From Chrysoperla carnea (Eukaryota; Arthropoda; Insecta; Neuroptera; Chrysopidae), in the NCBI RefSeq assembly GCF_905475395.1, contig NC_058337.1, forward strand, positions 32,016,983 to 32,080,982: a stretch of DNA of 64,000 nucleotides. The letters are read 5' to 3'. A program made the translations under genes and the position numbers. A model generated the notes under the pieces. It saw nothing but the letters and a program-made list of their open reading frames with translations. It was not told the origin of the DNA and did not search any database. Within the stretch, counting starts at the first letter, position 1. The number at the start of each line of letters is the position of its first letter. Positions 61,031 to 64,000 of the stretch are shown here, one piece after another.

Positions 61031-64000
61031 TTTGTTTATATTTTGAAAATGTGCAGAATCTTTTATTACAATTTTGGTTAAAACCTAGATTTTAAAATAC
61101 GGGCCATTATACATACAATCTAGACTAACATGAACACCTACCTAAAATGGGAGTTTAAAACTTTGGTACCTATAGCTTAAAACGAATGAAAAAGAATATT
61201 AAAAAATAAAATGATAATAAAAATATTTTGATCGAACGCACTTTTTTCGAGACATAATGTGTAAAAGTTATATTACGAACTGTGTCAATACTCAATACAC
61301 GGTGTTATGATTTGTTTTTAATCATATCAATGAAGCGATATTAATACTAAATAATAAACAACAGTTTAAATAATATTTATACGTATATAGATATTATATA
61401 TTATTAAATATAAATATTATATATTAAATGTGCCCTTAATTAATTATTATTATTAATTTAATAAGATCATAACACACAAATTGTTACCCAAACATGTTGA
61501 AATAAATACAATAAATAAATAAATGTTTTAATTTTTTTGTTTATTTTTATTTTTCCTGGTTTTTACCCATGTTTACCTTACGCAATATTATATTTTCAGA
61601 TTATGATTGCATATTATGTCTACGCAAATGAGTATGAGAAAGAAAAACTAAATGGTAGATTGATTGGCAGAGGTGGACTTACAATCTTTTTACCCTTTGT
61701 AAATCTACCGGCGACCGTTTTGTCGTGTGGGGACCCTTCTCCAAAAAAGTTTCAGAAAATTATACTTTCTTCAAAAATAGCAGGAAATATTTTACTCTTG
61801 GGGAGGGTACTTATGATATCCATGCTCCCCCCCCCCCTAGGTACGCACTTGATTATGTTTATCAAGAATTTTTCAAGAATTATTACATGGTTAATTCGTT
61901 AAATAACTTTTCCACTGACTCGAACAACATAAAAGTCTTTAGTTGCGAATTTTGATTGTATCATAAATCTCGAGCCAGGGACAATTTTCTTTTTTGACAA
62001 TGATTTCAGAACGACTGGAGATTTTAGAGGCTTGTAGCAAGATCATGTCCAGGTACCTTATTATTTTAATATCGTGCTGAATAAATGTTTATCAGTTTAT
62101 GGTGGCCGCAAAAACTGAAAAATTTCCAGGTCCGACATTAAGTCGCTGTCTACAAAGCCCGTATGGCCGTTTTTGGCTAAAATATAGTCATAGCTAAATA
62201 ATATTCAGAAATTCATCCAGAGGACTAAAAAACTTCGTAATCTACTCCACGAAAAACATAAAGGGTCTTCCGGAGTCAATTAAGACGTTCATATGGACCT
62301 TATAACCAACGTCTGGAGTAAACGGAACAATTCAGTAATTAAATTCAAAATATTAAAGTCTTACACCTTCGAACTAAATATTTTCATTAAAATAGCTTAT
62401 TTCTCATAATTTAAATTTAGATTAATAACCGGCAGCAATGTGTTATTTTTATTTTTAGGAAGATCAATTTTTGTTATTCACCATTTCCAGATCAAAACAA
62501 TCAAATTTAGAGAAAAACTTTCAAACGTTTGATACAACATTGAATGATTCAGATCCGATCCAACTAGTTAACCCAATGAGACCTACTTAAAATTTTCTAT
62601 GGATTGAATCAGTCAATAGATTTCCGATTTATTTCAAAAGGTGGTCTGTATGGGAGTTTCCTACTAAAGTAGAAACTGTAAACTTTTTTGCAAAATAACC
62701 ATTAAATTAGACTCTTTGATAGATTTAATAAACAAAAAATTATGGCCTAACAGGAGTTACCTACATTGCCATTCGATTTTTCTATTATATTTTAAATTAC
62801 CTCCTCTATGATTATATCGTGAGCTTACGGACCTGATCATTTAATCTTAATACTTTGATTACGTTTGCATTATTTTTTTGTTATAAGGTTTCAATTTATT
62901 TACATAATCTGTTATCAAACATTTTGGAAAAATAATGATTTCAAACCCTTTTTCAAGTTTCCAAACATAATTATCTTTACATTTTTGAAAAATGTAGATA
63001 TATAGGAGTGGCTCAAAAGTCATTTGACCAATTGAAATACAATAACTTTTTTGTAATCAGATTTAGAATATTTCCATAGTTAATTTCAGAACTTTGGTCT
63101 AGATGTCACACTTTTATAATTGAATGAAATTTTTATATAAAAGTAAACAGTATAATATAATAAGTAAAAACGTAATCCGAAAAATATATTCTTATAACTT
63201 TCAAATCAAACTGCTTGTCTGCGAAATTTCATATAAACTTTTCTCACTAAATACTTTATTTTTCCAAAATCCATTCTTAAAACATTATCTCAACAACAAA
63301 AAATACTTTCAAAGCAAAAAACAAGTGTAGATTATAAATTTACGCAGATTCAAATAATAGGGTTTTTTTTACTCTTCTGATGTTTTTAGGCAATAATAGT
63401 GTCACAATTGTAATACATTTTGCCTATAAATTTATTCTTAATTCACGTGTTGTTTTTGATAAACTTCTAGAACAAATGTTATATCTATAACAAGTTTGCA
63501 AAGTAGTAGACCACATCTCAACAAAAATATACATGCAGTCTTGACCACTCAAAAATTGATTATTTTTGTTAATTTTCCTTTAATATAATGTGATTGCTCA
63601 AGTTTTTGGAATGTACTATGCACTTATGCAAAAGCTTCACATGGAAGTAATACAGTTATATATAATTATGCCAACACATAATGACAAGGTCAAAAGAACG
63701 ATTTTAGTGGATAGACCGCAATGGAAAATTCCGAACGTCATTATATCACAAGATTACTAATAATATTGACACTCCTACAAGGTCAAAATTCCATCCCACG
63801 GTTAATTACAATTTATATACAAATTATCATACATCATGAAGGGATTTATGATACCAGTTTAACGATGTGTTAAATTAATTCATGTTATTTTATTGAATAC
63901 CTTACTTAATTTACTCACAACGTTAAGTAAATTAAAAAGAGAAATCGTTTGAGAAATGACTACCTATGGGAAAAAATAAGAAAAAAACTCATGAAGTCAT
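61031..64000. other. AT-rich DNA with a C11 run; no supported gene
   Basis: A 121-codon frame (61,537-61,902) and a shifted one (61,725-61,955) cross an 11-base C homopolymer at 61,827-61,837 and a 'cttctccaaaaaagtttcag' stretch that looks like a decayed MITE. Neither shows a domain. Nothing else was recognised to the window end. Confidence 0.45.

Noticed and set aside
61537..61902. 121-codon frame as a gene
   Set aside because: It crosses an 11-base C homopolymer and a probable decayed MITE; hydrophobic codons come from T-rich DNA.
1..64000. CRISPR arrays, operons, ribosome binding sites or bacterial features
   Set aside because: The sequence is eukaryotic: a spliced gene, SINEs, MITEs and Helitrons; no regularly spaced short repeats were found.
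1..64000. Integrated viral genes or retroviral/LTR elements
   Set aside because: No reverse transcriptase, integrase, capsid-like or polymerase motifs were seen in any frame of useful length, and no LTR pair was noticed.

Overview
The window is AT-rich, intron-bearing animal DNA and almost certainly an insect. The grounds are a spliced single-gene architecture, tRNA-derived SINEs with arthropod-type TTAGG/CCTAA tails, hAT and pogo-like MITEs, and several miniature Helitron families of a type common in insect genomes. The order cannot be fixed from the sequence. It is a gene-poor, repeat-rich region: one convincing protein-coding exon in 64 kb, with the rest being intron or intergenic DNA built up by successive transposon insertions.

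The gene lies at 42,981-44,510 on the + strand. One large exon follows a clear 3' splice site and encodes 508 residues of a basic, Ser/Pro-rich, probably disordered protein. It carries seven R-R-x-S motifs and one R-K-x-S motif, plus a short C-terminal segment resembling the GPRIN (G-protein-regulated inducer of neurite outgrowth) C-terminal domain. Poly(A) signals lie about 250 bp and 350 bp after the stop codon. The upstream exon or exons were not identified, so much of positions 1-42,980 may be intron or upstream flank.

Layout. At 0-6 kb there are direct repeats, long (TA)n runs, two copies of a common interspersed repeat (here R1), a hAT-like relic and a foldback element. At 6.3-8.2 kb there is a probable three-level nest: a 960-bp Helitron (A) inside the 5' tip of a second Helitron (B), itself inside a tRNA-derived SINE (S2). 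At 9-21.7 kb there are foldback elements, a 920-bp hAT MITE with an 8-bp target duplication, a pogo-like MITE with TA duplications, and a third Helitron. At 24-28 kb an R1 copy is split by an intact S2 SINE flanked by a 14-bp target duplication; a ~480-bp palindrome and another R1 copy follow. At 28.7-33.1 kb there is a minus-strand Helitron B containing a near-perfect palindrome, and an 'accgactt' foldback repeat. At 34.5-42 kb there are more foldbacks, one complete S1 SINE with a telomere-like tail and a head-to-head R1 pair. The gene exon comes next. At 46-55.6 kb there are TIR elements, a CCA-containing tRNA-Glu retropseudogene, a compound palindrome, a 705-bp hAT MITE with an 8-bp duplication, and two more S1 copies. 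At 55.6-64 kb the DNA is mostly AT-rich and unrecognised, apart from a fourth Helitron at 60.5-61.0 kb.

No intact transposase, reverse transcriptase, Rep-helicase, functional tRNA, rRNA or CRISPR array was seen. All the mobile elements are non-autonomous. The most distinctive observations are the nested insertions, the abundance of long inverted repeats (at least ten), the TTAGG-tailed SINE family, and the multi-RRxS protein.
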